From Planosporangium thailandense (GTDB lineage Bacteria; Actinomycetota; Actinomycetes; Mycobacteriales; Micromonosporaceae), in assembly GCF_011947195.1 (NCBI RefSeq), contig NZ_JAATVY010000008.1, positions 124,001-188,000 of the forward strand: a stretch of DNA of 64,000 bases. The letters are read 5' to 3'. The position numbers and the translations under genes were made by a program. Below, piece after piece: positions 20,070 to 28,558 of the stretch; position 1 is the first letter of the stretch; every line of letters begins with the position of its first letter. The notes below the pieces were generated by a model. The model was given only the letters and a program-made list of their open reading frames with translations, made no database searches and was not told where the DNA came from.

Positions 20070-21021
20070 GGGCCCCTCCCACCAGGTCGCGGTAGAGCCG
20101 GTGGAAGCGATGCTGCTCGCACGCCAACTGGGAGTCACGAAGCGTCCGCAGGAGCCGGGTGGCTGACGCCTTGGGGTCAGCGGCCAAGCTCTGACTGATG
20201 TAGGCGGTGACCTCTGCGTCCGACAGCGGTTGCCGCGAAAACACGACGGGAGCAGGTTGCGTGCGGGCGAGCTCCGTCAGCGCCGCGGACGCGGCCGAGC
20301 GAGCGAGCGCACCTGCCTTGATCATATGGGCAGCCACCCGCACATTGATGCTCAGCTTCGATCCACCGAAGAGTCCTTGGAGGCGGCCGTCGGCTCGCAC
20401 GAGCAGATCGGCGATCGGTCCTGAACGCTCCGCACCGACAGAGACGACCATTAGCCGTTCGCTGTCATTGATCTTCTCGGCGGCTGTCAGTATGTCCTGT
20501 CGGCACGCACGCAGGTACGGCGGCGACAGCACCAGCAGAAAGGTGGCGTCCGGATCGGTTGCCGCGAGAGCGGCAATTGTACGGCTCGCACCGGGCATCG
20601 GGCCCGGCCACGTCGACAACTCTTGCCACCACTCGTCAGCAGTGATGGACGGCCCTATCACGGAGTCGGCATGGCCGGCAGCGAACGTCGCGGAGTACGG
20701 CATGATCGGCGCTTCGGCGGGGATCAGGCCGTAGCCTGCCGAGGCAACCCATAGCCGCGCCCCTCCTGGACCGGCGTGCAGGTCGGGAAGCGTTGTCGCG
20801 ATGGACCAGTGTTCGCCCGCATAGGTGTCCCGGGCCGCTTGGGCTGGCAGGTGGGGGATCGACAGACGACCAGTCCACCACTGGCGGCGTGCAGTCGGTG
20901 TCGAACCGGGCACCACGCCGAGGTGAAGTTGCGGCGGTACTTTCCGGGTCTTGCGGTTTGAGCAGGTCACCACGATATGGAGCCGCCCGCTGGCAGTACG
21001 TGCGGTTAACGGCTGTCCCAT
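20053..21021 (-). CDS. dpdC: DpdC, converts preQ0 in DNA to the amide (dADG)
   Basis: A 322-residue protein with an N-terminal VTCSNRKT (18-25) and SAGYGLIP (94-101), the signature pair of the YaaA/DUF6884-like fold. In the studied dpd system DpdC is needed to turn deoxy-preQ0 in DNA into 2'-deoxy-7-amido-7-deazaguanosine. Its presence predicts dADG as the main modified base in this organism. The start ATG 21021 overlaps the folE2 stop by one base (TAATG). The name rests on fold signature plus position between the preQ0 genes and dpdA/B. Confidence 0.8.
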   Translation of the reverse strand: MGQPLTARTASGRLHIVVTCSNRKTRKVPPQLHLGVVPGSTPTARRQWWTGRLSIPHLPAQAARDTYAGEHWSIATTLPDLHAGPGGARLWVASAGYGLIPAEAPIMPYSATFAAGHADSVIGPSITADEWWQELSTWPGPMPGASRTIAALAATDPDATFLLVLSPPYLRACRQDILTAAEKINDSERLMVVSVGAERSGPIADLLVRADGRLQGLFGGSKLSINVRVAAHMIKAGALARSAASAALTELARTQPAPVVFSRQPLSDAEVTAYISQSLAADPKASATRLLRTLRDSQLACEQHRFHRLYRDLVGGAHGHAR

Positions 21022-21851
21022 TACCCACGCCCAGACTTCGGAGCGGATGCGCCGACTGCGGTGGAGTAGATGCGTGCGTACGCCTCGTGGTTGTGGATAC
21101 TTTCGTCGTTGACCGCCTCCACGGAGAACCAGCCGATGCGGTCGTCCTTCCGCAGCGCGTCAGCTGCGTTGCGGACCATGTCTTCGACGAAAACGGGGTT
21201 GTCGAATGCGGCCATGGTGAGGTGACGCTCGTCGGGCCGTTTGACCAGCGGCCGCACGGGTGCCGACCCGCAGGCCTCACCGAGGTCGATGAGGTCGTCG
21301 ATCCAAACGGTTGCGGCTTGGCCTGCCGTAGCCGGTTTCACGGTCAAGGTGAGATGGCCGCGCTGGTTGTGGGCGCCGTAGTCGCTGATCGCTTTACTGC
21401 AAGGGCAGACACTGGTGACGGGAACGCGTACGGCCAGGCGCCACGTGACCTCGTCGCCCTGACTCTGTGCCACCAGGGTGCACTGGTAATCCATCAGTGC
21501 CCCTGCCCCGGTCACGGGCGCCGGTCGGTGTGAGAAGAACGGAAACGTGATCTCGATTCGCGCCCGGCCGGCGCGCTGGCGTTCCCGAATCTTGACGACC
21601 AGTTCAGCCACTGAAGACGGCCCCAGGGGGCTTCCCGCGGCATAGTCGCGAAGGTCTTCGACGAACCGGCTCAGGTGTGCGCCCTTGGTACTCGCCTCAA
21701 GGTCTACAGACAGCGAGAACTCTGCAATAGTCGACTGCTGCCCCTCGTCACGGTCCCAGACAGTGATCGGGTAACGGAGACCTGAGATGCCGACCTCGTC
21801 GATGGGGAGCCGGCGGTGATCCTGCCGCTGCTGCACGTCCTCGAGGTTCAT
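21021..21851 (-). CDS. folE2: GTP cyclohydrolase IB (FolE2)
   Basis: A 276-residue FolE2/COG1469 enzyme. It contains [20 protein letters not shown], the metal-binding cysteine and surrounding signature that separate type IB from the zinc-dependent FolE. It converts GTP to 7,8-dihydroneopterin triphosphate, the first step to preQ0. ATG 21851 is chosen over an upstream alternative because it overlaps the queD stop in an ATGA. A dedicated copy inside the island means base supply need not draw on the folate pathway enzyme. FolE2 tolerates metals other than zinc, a known family property. Confidence 0.92.
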   Translation of the reverse strand: MNLEDVQQRQDHRRLPIDEVGISGLRYPITVWDRDEGQQSTIAEFSLSVDLEASTKGAHLSRFVEDLRDYAAGSPLGPSSVAELVVKIRERQRAGRARIEITFPFFSHRPAPVTGAGALMDYQCTLVAQSQGDEVTWRLAVRVPVTSVCPCSKAISDYGAHNQRGHLTLTVKPATAGQAATVWIDDLIDLGEACGSAPVRPLVKRPDERHLTMAAFDNPVFVEDMVRNAADALRKDDRIGWFSVEAVNDESIHNHEAYARIYSTAVGASAPKSGRG

Positions 21852-22210
21852 GCCGCGGGCCCCCGGTAGATGCAGCCCGACGTGCACGTCTCACGGACAA
21901 CGATCTTCGACAGGGGCAACGCCGCAGCGAGCCGATCCCAGATCCACGCCGCCAGGTTTTCGCTGGTCGGGTTTTCCAGTCCTGGGACCTCGTTGAGGTA
22001 GTAATGGTCAAGCTGCTTGTCCAGCGGGGCCCACGCGGCCTTGAGTTCTGCGAAGTCCATCACCCAGCCGGCCGACGGATCCACCTCGCCACTGACGTAG
22101 ACCTCGACCCGATACGAGTGGCCATGCAGTCGCGCGCACTTGTGGCCTTCAGGTACCTGCGGTAGGCGGTGGGCCGCCTCGAAGGTGAACTCGCGGAAGA
22201 TCTCCATCAT
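21848..22210 (-). CDS. queD: 6-carboxytetrahydropterin synthase (QueD)
   Basis: A 120-residue member of the PTPS/QueD family. Zinc ligands are H14 (AAHRL) and H29/H31 (HGH); the catalytic cysteine is C25 in [10 protein letters not shown]. The C-terminal ETCTSGCIY carries the substrate-binding glutamate. It makes 6-carboxy-5,6,7,8-tetrahydropterin from dihydroneopterin triphosphate, step two to preQ0. ATG 22210 overlaps the queE stop; a second ATG follows directly. Short single-domain length is normal for QueD. Confidence 0.93.
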   Translation of the reverse strand: MMEIFREFTFEAAHRLPQVPEGHKCARLHGHSYRVEVYVSGEVDPSAGWVMDFAELKAAWAPLDKQLDHYYLNEVPGLENPTSENLAAWIWDRLAAALPLSKIVVRETCTSGCIYRGPAA

Positions 22211-22854
22211 CGGATCCCTATGTACTTGTGAGTTTGGAGGCTGAGCTGCCACTGCGGGTGCGCAAGGCAGTACTCGATGGCAGCCTCAGTGTTCGCCGGC
22301 AGATCGGGCCCATCCATCGGCTGCAGTCGCAGGTGCGTGAAGTCCAGCTCGACGAACTGCTCCGGGTCCAAGCCCGGCTGCGGGAACACTAACTTCAGTT
22401 CGTCGCCGCTGGTCAGCACGAGATCAGCACCCGCCTTGGGGCTAACGCAGACCCAGTCGATCCCGGATGGTGCCGGCCGGGTCCCATTGGTCTCGATAGC
22501 AACCTCGAAGCCCTTACGGTGCAGCGCCTCGACGGCTTCGGCGTCGAGCTGCAACAGCGGCTCCCCACCCGTGCACACGACGTACGGTCGGCTGCGGGCA
22601 TGATCCTTGCCCTGCCACGTGCTCGCGATAGCTGAGGCGAGGTCGGCCGGACTGCTGAACCGTCCCCCGCCCGGGCCATCAGTGCCGACAAAGTCGGTGT
22701 CACAGAACTGGCATATCGCTCGATGCCTGTCAGACTCACGGCCAGTCCACAGATTGCAACTGGTGAAGCGGCAAAACACCGCCGGTCGACCGGCATGGCT
22801 GCCCTCACCTTGCAAGGTGTAGAAGATCTCCTTGACCCGGTACCGCGATCTCAC
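22207..22854 (-). CDS. queE: 7-carboxy-7-deazaguanine synthase (QueE)
   Basis: A 215-residue radical SAM enzyme. The iron-sulfur cluster motif is CX14CX2C (starting SCNLW and ending AICQFC), the expanded spacing typical of many QueE proteins. It is followed by TGGEPLLQ and ETNGT. It rearranges carboxytetrahydropterin to 7-carboxy-7-deazaguanine, step three to preQ0. GTG 22854 is preferred because it forms a GTGA overlap with the queC stop and puts the conserved [10 protein letters not shown] at the expected place. The 22 residues readable upstream lie inside queC. Confidence 0.93.
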   Translation of the reverse strand: MRSRYRVKEIFYTLQGEGSHAGRPAVFCRFTSCNLWTGRESDRHRAICQFCDTDFVGTDGPGGGRFSSPADLASAIASTWQGKDHARSRPYVVCTGGEPLLQLDAEAVEALHRKGFEVAIETNGTRPAPSGIDWVCVSPKAGADLVLTSGDELKLVFPQPGLDPEQFVELDFTHLRLQPMDGPDLPANTEAAIEYCLAHPQWQLSLQTHKYIGIR

Positions 22855-23552
22855 TTCGCCGCTGCCAATGCGGGGTCCGTCAAACCGAGTTCGGCAAAGC
22901 CGCGACCGCGCAGCAGGCACGAGTCACAGGAGCCGCAGGCGCGCCCGTCGACCGGGTCGTAGCAACTGTGGGTCAACGAGTAGTCAACGCCAAGGTCAAG
23001 ACCGCGGCGAATGGTCTCCGCCTTCGTCAACTGGATCAACGGCGTGTGGATCTTCAGCTGTTGGCGGCCTTCGACACCCGCTTTGGTCGCGAGGTTAGCC
23101 ATCAGCTCGTAGGCGGCGATGTACTCCGGACGGCAGTCGGGGTAGCCACTGTAATCGAGTGCGTTCACCCCAATGAAGACGTCCGATGCACCGAGCGTCT
23201 CCGCCCAGGCAAGCGCGAACGACAAGAAGATCGTGTTGCGTGCCGGCACGTACGTAACGGGGATGTCCGAGCCGAGGTCGTCGACGCTGTCGTGATGCGG
23301 TACGGCGAGGTTGTCGTCAGTCAGCGCCGATCCCCCGAACACCCGCAGATCAATGTCGGCGACCACGTGCCGGGCGGCGCTCAGCGCACGCGCCACCCGT
23401 CCGGCAGCATCCAGTTCCACCGTGTGGCGCTGACCATAGCGGAAGCTCAAGGCGTAGGCGTCGAACCCCTCATTAACTGCAATGGCCAGCACGGTCGCGG
23501 AGTCGAGACCTCCACTGAGCAGGACAACTGCCTTGGGCTTCTCCGTCGCCAT
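22851..23552 (-). CDS. queC: 7-cyano-7-deazaguanine (preQ0) synthase (QueC)
   Basis: A 233-residue PP-loop enzyme with SGGLDS at 13-18 and a C-terminal zinc site (HSCYDP, then CGSCDSC). It makes preQ0 from 7-carboxy-7-deazaguanine, ammonia and two ATP. The conserved [11 protein letters not shown] is present. ATG 23552 has a GAGG about eight bases upstream. It is the first gene of the long minus-strand operon. With FolE2, QueD and QueE it gives the full GTP-to-preQ0 route. Confidence 0.95.
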   Translation of the reverse strand: MATEKPKAVVLLSGGLDSATVLAIAVNEGFDAYALSFRYGQRHTVELDAAGRVARALSAARHVVADIDLRVFGGSALTDDNLAVPHHDSVDDLGSDIPVTYVPARNTIFLSFALAWAETLGASDVFIGVNALDYSGYPDCRPEYIAAYELMANLATKAGVEGRQQLKIHTPLIQLTKAETIRRGLDLGVDYSLTHSCYDPVDGRACGSCDSCLLRGRGFAELGLTDPALAAAK

Positions 23553-23938
23553 CTACAGGCCTCTTCCTCTCCTGGTCGCGGTGAAACTGCGCCAACCCTT
23601 GCCATCAGTGGGCCGCACTTTCTGCCAAGAACGCCACTACGTTATCTACACGAGGGGTACGACGGAAAGGTCCCACGCCGCCAGGTTCGTCGAGATCTGG
23701 TGGTCAGCATGGGCTGCCCACGACCAGCAACGAGCCGACAGGCCGAGCGTCACGACGGGACGCATGTGGGCCACATCTCCCCCAGTAAGTGCAGCGCGGC
23801 GCTTGGAACTGCCGATGCACTTTCGGACTTCCCCATCTCGGCCGACAACGCACCTTACCGGGTCAGCCCTGTCGATGCGGTCGGCCCTGAACCCCGCCCA
23901 CCTTCAGGGTCGCCCGACCGGGCGGACCACCAGGCGAC
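23553..23938. promoter_or_regulatory. Divergent control region between queC and the XRE-ImmA pair
   Basis: About 390 bp with genes reading away on both sides, so it should hold the promoter of the dpd/que operon and that of the regulator pair. I see no consensus -35/-10 pair I would defend. AT-rich patches occur around 23,640-23,660 (GTTATCTACA on the plus strand). The best guess for ImmA/XRE control is an operator in this gap. Confidence 0.45.
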
Positions 23939-24709
23939 ATGAAGATCACCAGCGTGTCGGACTTGATTTTCCCAACATCAAACTGTGCCCCTGCTAGGTT
24001 TCAGCTCATGGATTTGCTGGGCGAGGCAGTCACGGTTCTCAGCGAGCGCGGTGTGCTAGGCCGGCTGGCGGAGTTGATCCAACAGGTCTACCGGCGGACC
24101 GCCGATCGGCACGAGCCCGACCTCGGCGACGACGCAATGAGCTTCGGCACCACCGTGTGGCGCAACCTGGTCAACCTCGGCGCCGCAGCCTTCCAGGACC
24201 TCCCGTGCGTGGAGACGCGCATCGAGGACAACTCGCTCGCGATCCTCTCTGCTGGGTACGTGCTGAGGCTGTATTCACTGCAAGGCGGCTTGGACAGCAA
24301 CGTGCAGTCCATCCGATGGGAGGGCAGTGAGGCCCGGCTCGGTGGGGCCGTGGAGAACAGCCAGGCCGAGCAGCTCGCCCTTGATGACGACGGGCAGTTC
24401 GGTCCCGCGTTCGTCGGCGTTGTTCCGCGCAAGCGGCACCTGCGAGTGGCGCACGCCGGCGACATCGCCACTGGCGAGGCAGTAGCCTACATCGGGCTAC
24501 CGCGCGACAACCGCGACGGTGGCTCGCCTTGGTTCGACGTACGACTGTGGTTCGGCGAGCCGACCCGCACCTCCGCCGCCTCATCTGAAAGCAGCGCGGA
24601 GGGTGAGATCCCGCGTCAGCGTCACGACGAGTTGCCCATCCCCGAACTCGAGATGCAGCTACGTCTCCGCCGAGGCGCCACTCGCACCGGCACCATCGTC
24701 AGTTCATGA
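23939..24709 (+). CDS. Unknown protein coupled to an XRE-ImmA regulator
   Basis: A protein of 256 residues if it starts at ATG 23939, or 233 from ATG 24008 (MDLLGEAVTVLSERGVLG). The shorter start is plausible, with helical sequence from the first residue, but neither start has a strong ribosome site. No motif is recognised; the C-terminal third is charged and likely flexible. Its stop overlaps the start of the XRE-ImmA gene (ATGA), so the two are made together. Such a pairing suggests the ImmA target, an antitoxin-like partner or a sensor. The function is unknown. Confidence 0.7.
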   Translation: MKITSVSDLIFPTSNCAPARFQLMDLLGEAVTVLSERGVLGRLAELIQQVYRRTADRHEPDLGDDAMSFGTTVWRNLVNLGAAAFQDLPCVETRIEDNSLAILSAGYVLRLYSLQGGLDSNVQSIRWEGSEARLGGAVENSQAEQLALDDDGQFGPAFVGVVPRKRHLRVAHAGDIATGEAVAYIGLPRDNRDGGSPWFDVRLWFGEPTRTSAASSESSAEGEIPRQRHDELPIPELEMQLRLRRGATRTGTIVSS

Positions 24710-25818
24710 CAGGTGGCGCACGGGGACCGGTGTCACCCACGGTGGCCGCGGCAGCGTTCCAGCCGCGGGCACTGTCACTAGCGCGGCGGTGGCGGCGGAT
24801 GCGCAAAAACGAACTCGCCCGGCAGGTCGGAGTGACGGCGGCAGCAATCAGCCAGTACGAACTCGGCCAGGTCCGCCCCTCGGCGGCAGTACTGGCCAGG
24901 CTGGCGCTGGCGTTGTCCATGCCTGTGGAGTTCTTCGCTGCGGCCTTCCCTGCGCCGGCGATGGCGGGGCAGGCCCACTTCCGCAGTTTGCGAGCTACTA
25001 GTCAGGCCGAGCGCGACCAGGCCGAGGCGTTCGGCGAGATCGCCCGCCGAGTCGTCGAGGTTATCGAGAGCCATATCCGGCTCCCCGAACTCCGACTGCC
25101 CCACCTCGACCTGCCCGACGCCTCCACTTCAGCCGACCTGCAAACCGTGGCCGCCTCAGCCCGAGACGCATTCAGCGTCGGTGCCGGTCCAGTCGGGCAC
25201 ATGGTCCGACTGCTTGAGGCCCACGGTGTGATCGTGCTGACCCTGCCTGAGGTTTCCGATCGGGTCGACGCCTTCTCGCACTGGTATGGCCAACGCCCGT
25301 ATGTGTTCGCCAGCCCGAGCAAGAACGACAAGGCACGCTCACGGATGGACGCCGCTCACGAACTAGCGCACCTGTTGCTGCACCACGACGCCGAACCCGG
25401 CAGCCAGATCCTGGAGCGGCAGGCCACTGCGTTCGCCTCCGAGTTCCTCGCCCCCACCAACGTGTTAGGCGACGAACTACCGACTCGGCTCGATTTCGAC
25501 CGACTGCACGAACTTAAGCGTCGCTGGGGCATCTCCCTTAAGGCGCTGATCTACCGCGGTCACGCCATAGGTGTCTACCGCGAGCACAGCTACCGCCGTG
25601 GCATGAACCTACTCGCCGAGTGGGGCGACCCCGAACCCGGCGACATCGGACCGCGCGAGACGCCATCGCTACTAGGCAAAGCTGTGGACCTGCTCGCCGG
25701 GCAACAGTTCAGCGTTCACGACGTAGCGGCGCAGACCACACTGCCGACCACACTGGTCCAAGCCGTTATCGAAGCCGGCAGCGACCCCCGACCGCGGTTG
25801 ACAATCACGGCCCTCTGA
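24706..25818 (+). CDS. XRE-family regulator with ImmA/IrrE metallopeptidase domain
   Basis: A 370-residue fusion. An N-terminal XRE helix-turn-helix (about 24-75, ELARQVGVTAAAISQYELGQ) is followed by an ImmA/IrrE-type zinc peptidase with HELAH at 218-222 and further acidic residues downstream. In ICEBs1 ImmA cleaves the repressor ImmR to switch the element on, and IrrE/PprI acts in DNA-damage responses. Position next to and divergent from the dpd operon suggests control of the island, perhaps on DNA damage or phage entry; this is inference. It could equally belong to the mobile element backbone. Confidence 0.85.
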   Translation: MTGGARGPVSPTVAAAAFQPRALSLARRWRRMRKNELARQVGVTAAAISQYELGQVRPSAAVLARLALALSMPVEFFAAAFPAPAMAGQAHFRSLRATSQAERDQAEAFGEIARRVVEVIESHIRLPELRLPHLDLPDASTSADLQTVAASARDAFSVGAGPVGHMVRLLEAHGVIVLTLPEVSDRVDAFSHWYGQRPYVFASPSKNDKARSRMDAAHELAHLLLHHDAEPGSQILERQATAFASEFLAPTNVLGDELPTRLDFDRLHELKRRWGISLKALIYRGHAIGVYREHSYRRGMNLLAEWGDPEPGDIGPRETPSLLGKAVDLLAGQQFSVHDVAAQTTLPTTLVQAVIEAGSDPRPRLTITAL

Positions 25819-25995
25819 ATGCAAATGGGACAACCCAGATGGGGTCTACCGGCAGGGAGTGCCTCGGCCCTTCCGGCTAGTCGAGAACTATGCTCGCGCA
25901 ACCGCGGCCGGCAACGACCGACACCGGGTAATGGTCGCGTGACCGCCCCGCCAACCGCTGCCGCACACCAGTCTGCTATCGAAGGAGTTCGCCGC

Positions 25996-26517
25996 TTGAA
26001 CACCCGCACCACGCTCGGAGCGGCCATCCTCGCCGCCTACATCGCCACGATCGGTGCCGCCAACTGGGCCGTCGCCCACCACGGGCCCATCCCCGTAGGC
26101 TTCGGCCAAGTCGCCCCCGCCGGCGTTGCCTTCGCCGGGCTCGCACTCACCCTGCGCAACGCAGCTCAAGACCTCGCCGGCCGCATTCCCACCGTCGCAG
26201 CGATGGCCGCCGGCACCGTACTCGCCTACGCCATCGCTACACCGACACTCGCCATCGCCTCGGCCGCCGCGTTCGGGTTTAGCGAACTGGCCGACTTCAC
26301 CGTCTACACCTGGCTACGGCGACGTCGCATGCTCGTTGCCTACAGCCTCGCCGCGACCGCCGGCCTTGTCGTGGACTCGGTGCTGTTTGTCGTCGTCGCC
26401 TTCCACACCTGGCGCTACGTGCCCGGTCAGATAATCGGCAAGGCCGAGATGACCGCCATCGCCCTCGCCGTCATCGCCGCCGTTCGCGGCGTCCGAACAC
26501 GGAAGGCGGCGGCCTGA
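25996..26517 (+). CDS. VUT/YhhQ-family membrane transporter (queuosine-precursor type)
   Basis: A 173-residue membrane protein with about six hydrophobic segments. The pattern AANWA...PVGFGQVAPAGVAFAGLALTLR, then SELADFTVYTWLRRR and VDSVLF, is that of the VUT (Vut_1) family. E. coli YhhQ of this family imports preQ0/preQ1. TTG 25996 is chosen: GAAGGAG lies eight bases upstream and the protein then starts at the first membrane segment. A GTG at 25939 lacks such a site. Similar genes occur in actinophages and conjugative elements without dpd genes, so a link to preQ0 is likely but not proven. It follows the XRE-ImmA gene by 177 bp. Confidence 0.78.
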   Translation: MNTRTTLGAAILAAYIATIGAANWAVAHHGPIPVGFGQVAPAGVAFAGLALTLRNAAQDLAGRIPTVAAMAAGTVLAYAIATPTLAIASAAAFGFSELADFTVYTWLRRRRMLVAYSLAATAGLVVDSVLFVVVAFHTWRYVPGQIIGKAEMTAIALAVIAAVRGVRTRKAAA

Positions 26518-26624
26518 AGACCTCCGTCCCGAGACGGCGGAACAGGCCGGAGATGAAGCGCGCTCGGCGTCAATTGGCTCTAGGACATTGCTCATCGGCC
26601 CCGTTCACTCACAGGTCCGGTCCC

Positions 26625-27027
26625 CGGTTCGGTTTCGTCGTTGGCGCCTCGATGATCGTGAACTCGGCTGCGGCCGTGCTTGTCTTCGGCGGCGCCAAGG
26701 ACGCGTCCGACCTTGCCATGTTCGGTCAGCTCGCCGGCGAGCGTGACGAGGTGACCGTGGTACGCGACGCCGACGGCAACGTCACGTCGACCAGCATGCG
26801 CCGGGTACCCGGTCATCGCCGCCTCGCACCTGGCCAGTTTGAAGAACCACCACGCCCTGCTCATCCGGCGCGGCATGCCGGTCGCGCTCGCCCGCACCCC
26901 AATCGCTTGGAAGCGTCGCGACGTGCGCCGGGCTGCGGCCGCCGACCGGAAGGCAGTTCGTGCCGCAGAGCGGGTGTCAGTGACTGACCCGCGCCCGGCC
27001 GACGCAGACGCGGAGGTGCCGGCATGA
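26625..27027 (+). pseudogene. C-terminal remnant of a conjugative coupling protein, frameshifted
   Basis: Two frames together read like the C-terminal TraM-recognition end of an actinomycete conjugative DNA-transfer ATPase. One frame gives VLVFGGAKDASDLAMFGQLA and then SMRRVP. About base 26,810 the frame must shift by one to continue VIAASHLASLKNHHALL and then IAWKRRDVR. The ATPase core is absent, so this is a truncated, frameshifted relic. Its stop overlaps the start of the next gene (ATGA), as expected for the original operon. Family identity is from memory of such sequences. Confidence 0.6.
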
Positions 27028-27602
27028 ACCGGCCAACGCCGGATCCGGCAGTCGTCGCGCTGGCTCGTGATGTCGAGCAGCTGCGCCGAGAGGTGGACCA
27101 GCACCGGGCCGAGATCGACCGCGCCCAGGAGACCGGCGACACCGCGCACCGGGTTATTGCTGACCTCGTGGACCGCGTGGCCGCGGTTGCCGACAACCGC
27201 CCGGTTGGCGCTGGCAATACCGAGGACGGCCGGCGTGTCGGCGTGGAGTCCTGGCTGGCCGCATCTCGACCCGCAGTTCTGGATGAACTCGTCGGGTGGA
27301 TGGACCAGGTACTCATCCACTACCCCGGCACCGCCGACGCGCTCGGTCAGTGCTGGTCCTTCCACCCCTGGATCGTCGAGGAGTTGTTAGCGCTCCGCGC
27401 CGCTTGGTCCGAGGCATACCAGAGCGACCGAGCGAGCGGATCCAGGGCAGTCGACTGGCACAAGCGCCATCGACCAGGCGTCATGACTCGAGTCGCCCAG
27501 GGCACGGCCGGGTGTTCGATCGAGGCCCACGAGCCCGGCGGCCGCCTCGACGTGCCAACCCCGCGCATTTCAGACGCTAATCGCCCCGCTCGTCGCACGT
27601 AG
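27024..27602 (+). CDS. Conjugation-associated hypothetical protein (DUF4913-like)
   Basis: A 192-residue protein with a short coiled coil at its N-terminus (about 10-45), then LDELVGWMDQVLIHY, CWSFHPWIVEELLALRAAW and VDWHKRHRPGV. Proteins of this pattern follow coupling-protein genes in actinomycete integrative conjugative elements, and I believe they match DUF4913; that label is recollection, not a search result. The start overlaps the stop of the coupling-protein relic. The gene itself looks intact and is the last plus-strand gene of the conjugation remnant. Confidence 0.65.
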   Translation: MNRPTPDPAVVALARDVEQLRREVDQHRAEIDRAQETGDTAHRVIADLVDRVAAVADNRPVGAGNTEDGRRVGVESWLAASRPAVLDELVGWMDQVLIHYPGTADALGQCWSFHPWIVEELLALRAAWSEAYQSDRASGSRAVDWHKRHRPGVMTRVAQGTAGCSIEAHEPGGRLDVPTPRISDANRPARRT

Positions 27603-27643
27603 GAAGACCCGCCAGTGAGCGCCAACCCAAAATGCCATCACGG

Positions 27644-28555
27644 TCATGGGATCGGACACGACCAGTCAACGACGTCACCCGAGTTCGTCGCCAGCACCAG
27701 CTCACCAGTCAATCGCGCCCTTCCAGCAGCGAGCTGCATCGCCTCTTCCAAAGAATTGTGCCGCTTGGCCGCCCGCTTTACTCCCGGAGCGTACTCGGGC
27801 CACTTCCCTCCATCGCGCACAATTCGGCGTATCTTTATGCTCAGCGCCTGACTTCTGACACCCCCAGAGCTTTGGACATACATTATATTCCGAAGTTTAA
27901 ATGAGGCGAGAATATCGACACACAGGCACACGATTTTAACATTCCGAGAAATCGTAGTAAGATTAGGTATTGGGATATTCGGATTTGCTGAGTGTGCGGC
28001 GATATGGCGCAACTCCGCAACCTCCTCGAACACGCGCTTCAGACTACTGTTTCCCGGAAACTGTTGATCAACCAACTGCCAGATTCGCGTCAAATCTGAC
28101 CACACTTTATTTCTTTCCACGCCAACAAGTGACGCAATTGACTCAATATCCGAAGACTGAACGTTGTATCCCGACCAGCTGAACGCAAGGGCATGCGGGA
28201 CAAAGATGCCGGTCGAGAGCGATGTGAGAGACTTTCCAACCTCGTCAAGGAGCGCCGACCGTTGCACAACATCTTGGTCGCGCAAACTCCTCGGCAGTAC
28301 TTCGATCAGTCGATCCTCGTACTGCTTGGTCCCACCCGGCAAACGCGACGGCGGCACTCTGGCGCCAGCTAGCGCAGATACCCACTCTCGCATTCGCGTA
28401 CGCAAGAAGGATTCAACACAGACGAGGCCATTGACCGCTATTCCTCGAATGAGGTGGTCCTGAATCTCCTGCTCGTTGAACGCTGGCTCACTAAGAGCGT
28501 CAATGGCCCGGTCAATTGCTCGAAGGCGCTGCAAGAGGTCGTCAACCGCGGCCAT
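27644..28555 (-). CDS. HEPN-domain RNase-like protein (DUF262 partner)
   Basis: A 303-residue protein with RHIAAH at 183-188, the Rx4H active-site pattern of HEPN RNases, in a helical context (VFEEVAELRHIAAHSAN). HEPN proteins often act as RNA-cutting effectors in abortive infection and toxin systems. It resembles the MAE_28990/MAE_18760-type HEPN group that is often paired with DUF262 genes; this is family recollection. It starts three bases after the DUF262 stop. Base composition is clearly more AT-rich than the dpd genes on its left or the chromosome on its right, which suggests separate acquisition. Confidence 0.75.
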   Translation of the reverse strand: MAAVDDLLQRLRAIDRAIDALSEPAFNEQEIQDHLIRGIAVNGLVCVESFLRTRMREWVSALAGARVPPSRLPGGTKQYEDRLIEVLPRSLRDQDVVQRSALLDEVGKSLTSLSTGIFVPHALAFSWSGYNVQSSDIESIASLVGVERNKVWSDLTRIWQLVDQQFPGNSSLKRVFEEVAELRHIAAHSANPNIPIPNLTTISRNVKIVCLCVDILASFKLRNIMYVQSSGGVRSQALSIKIRRIVRDGGKWPEYAPGVKRAAKRHNSLEEAMQLAAGRARLTGELVLATNSGDVVDWSCPIP

Positions 28556-28558
28556 GGT

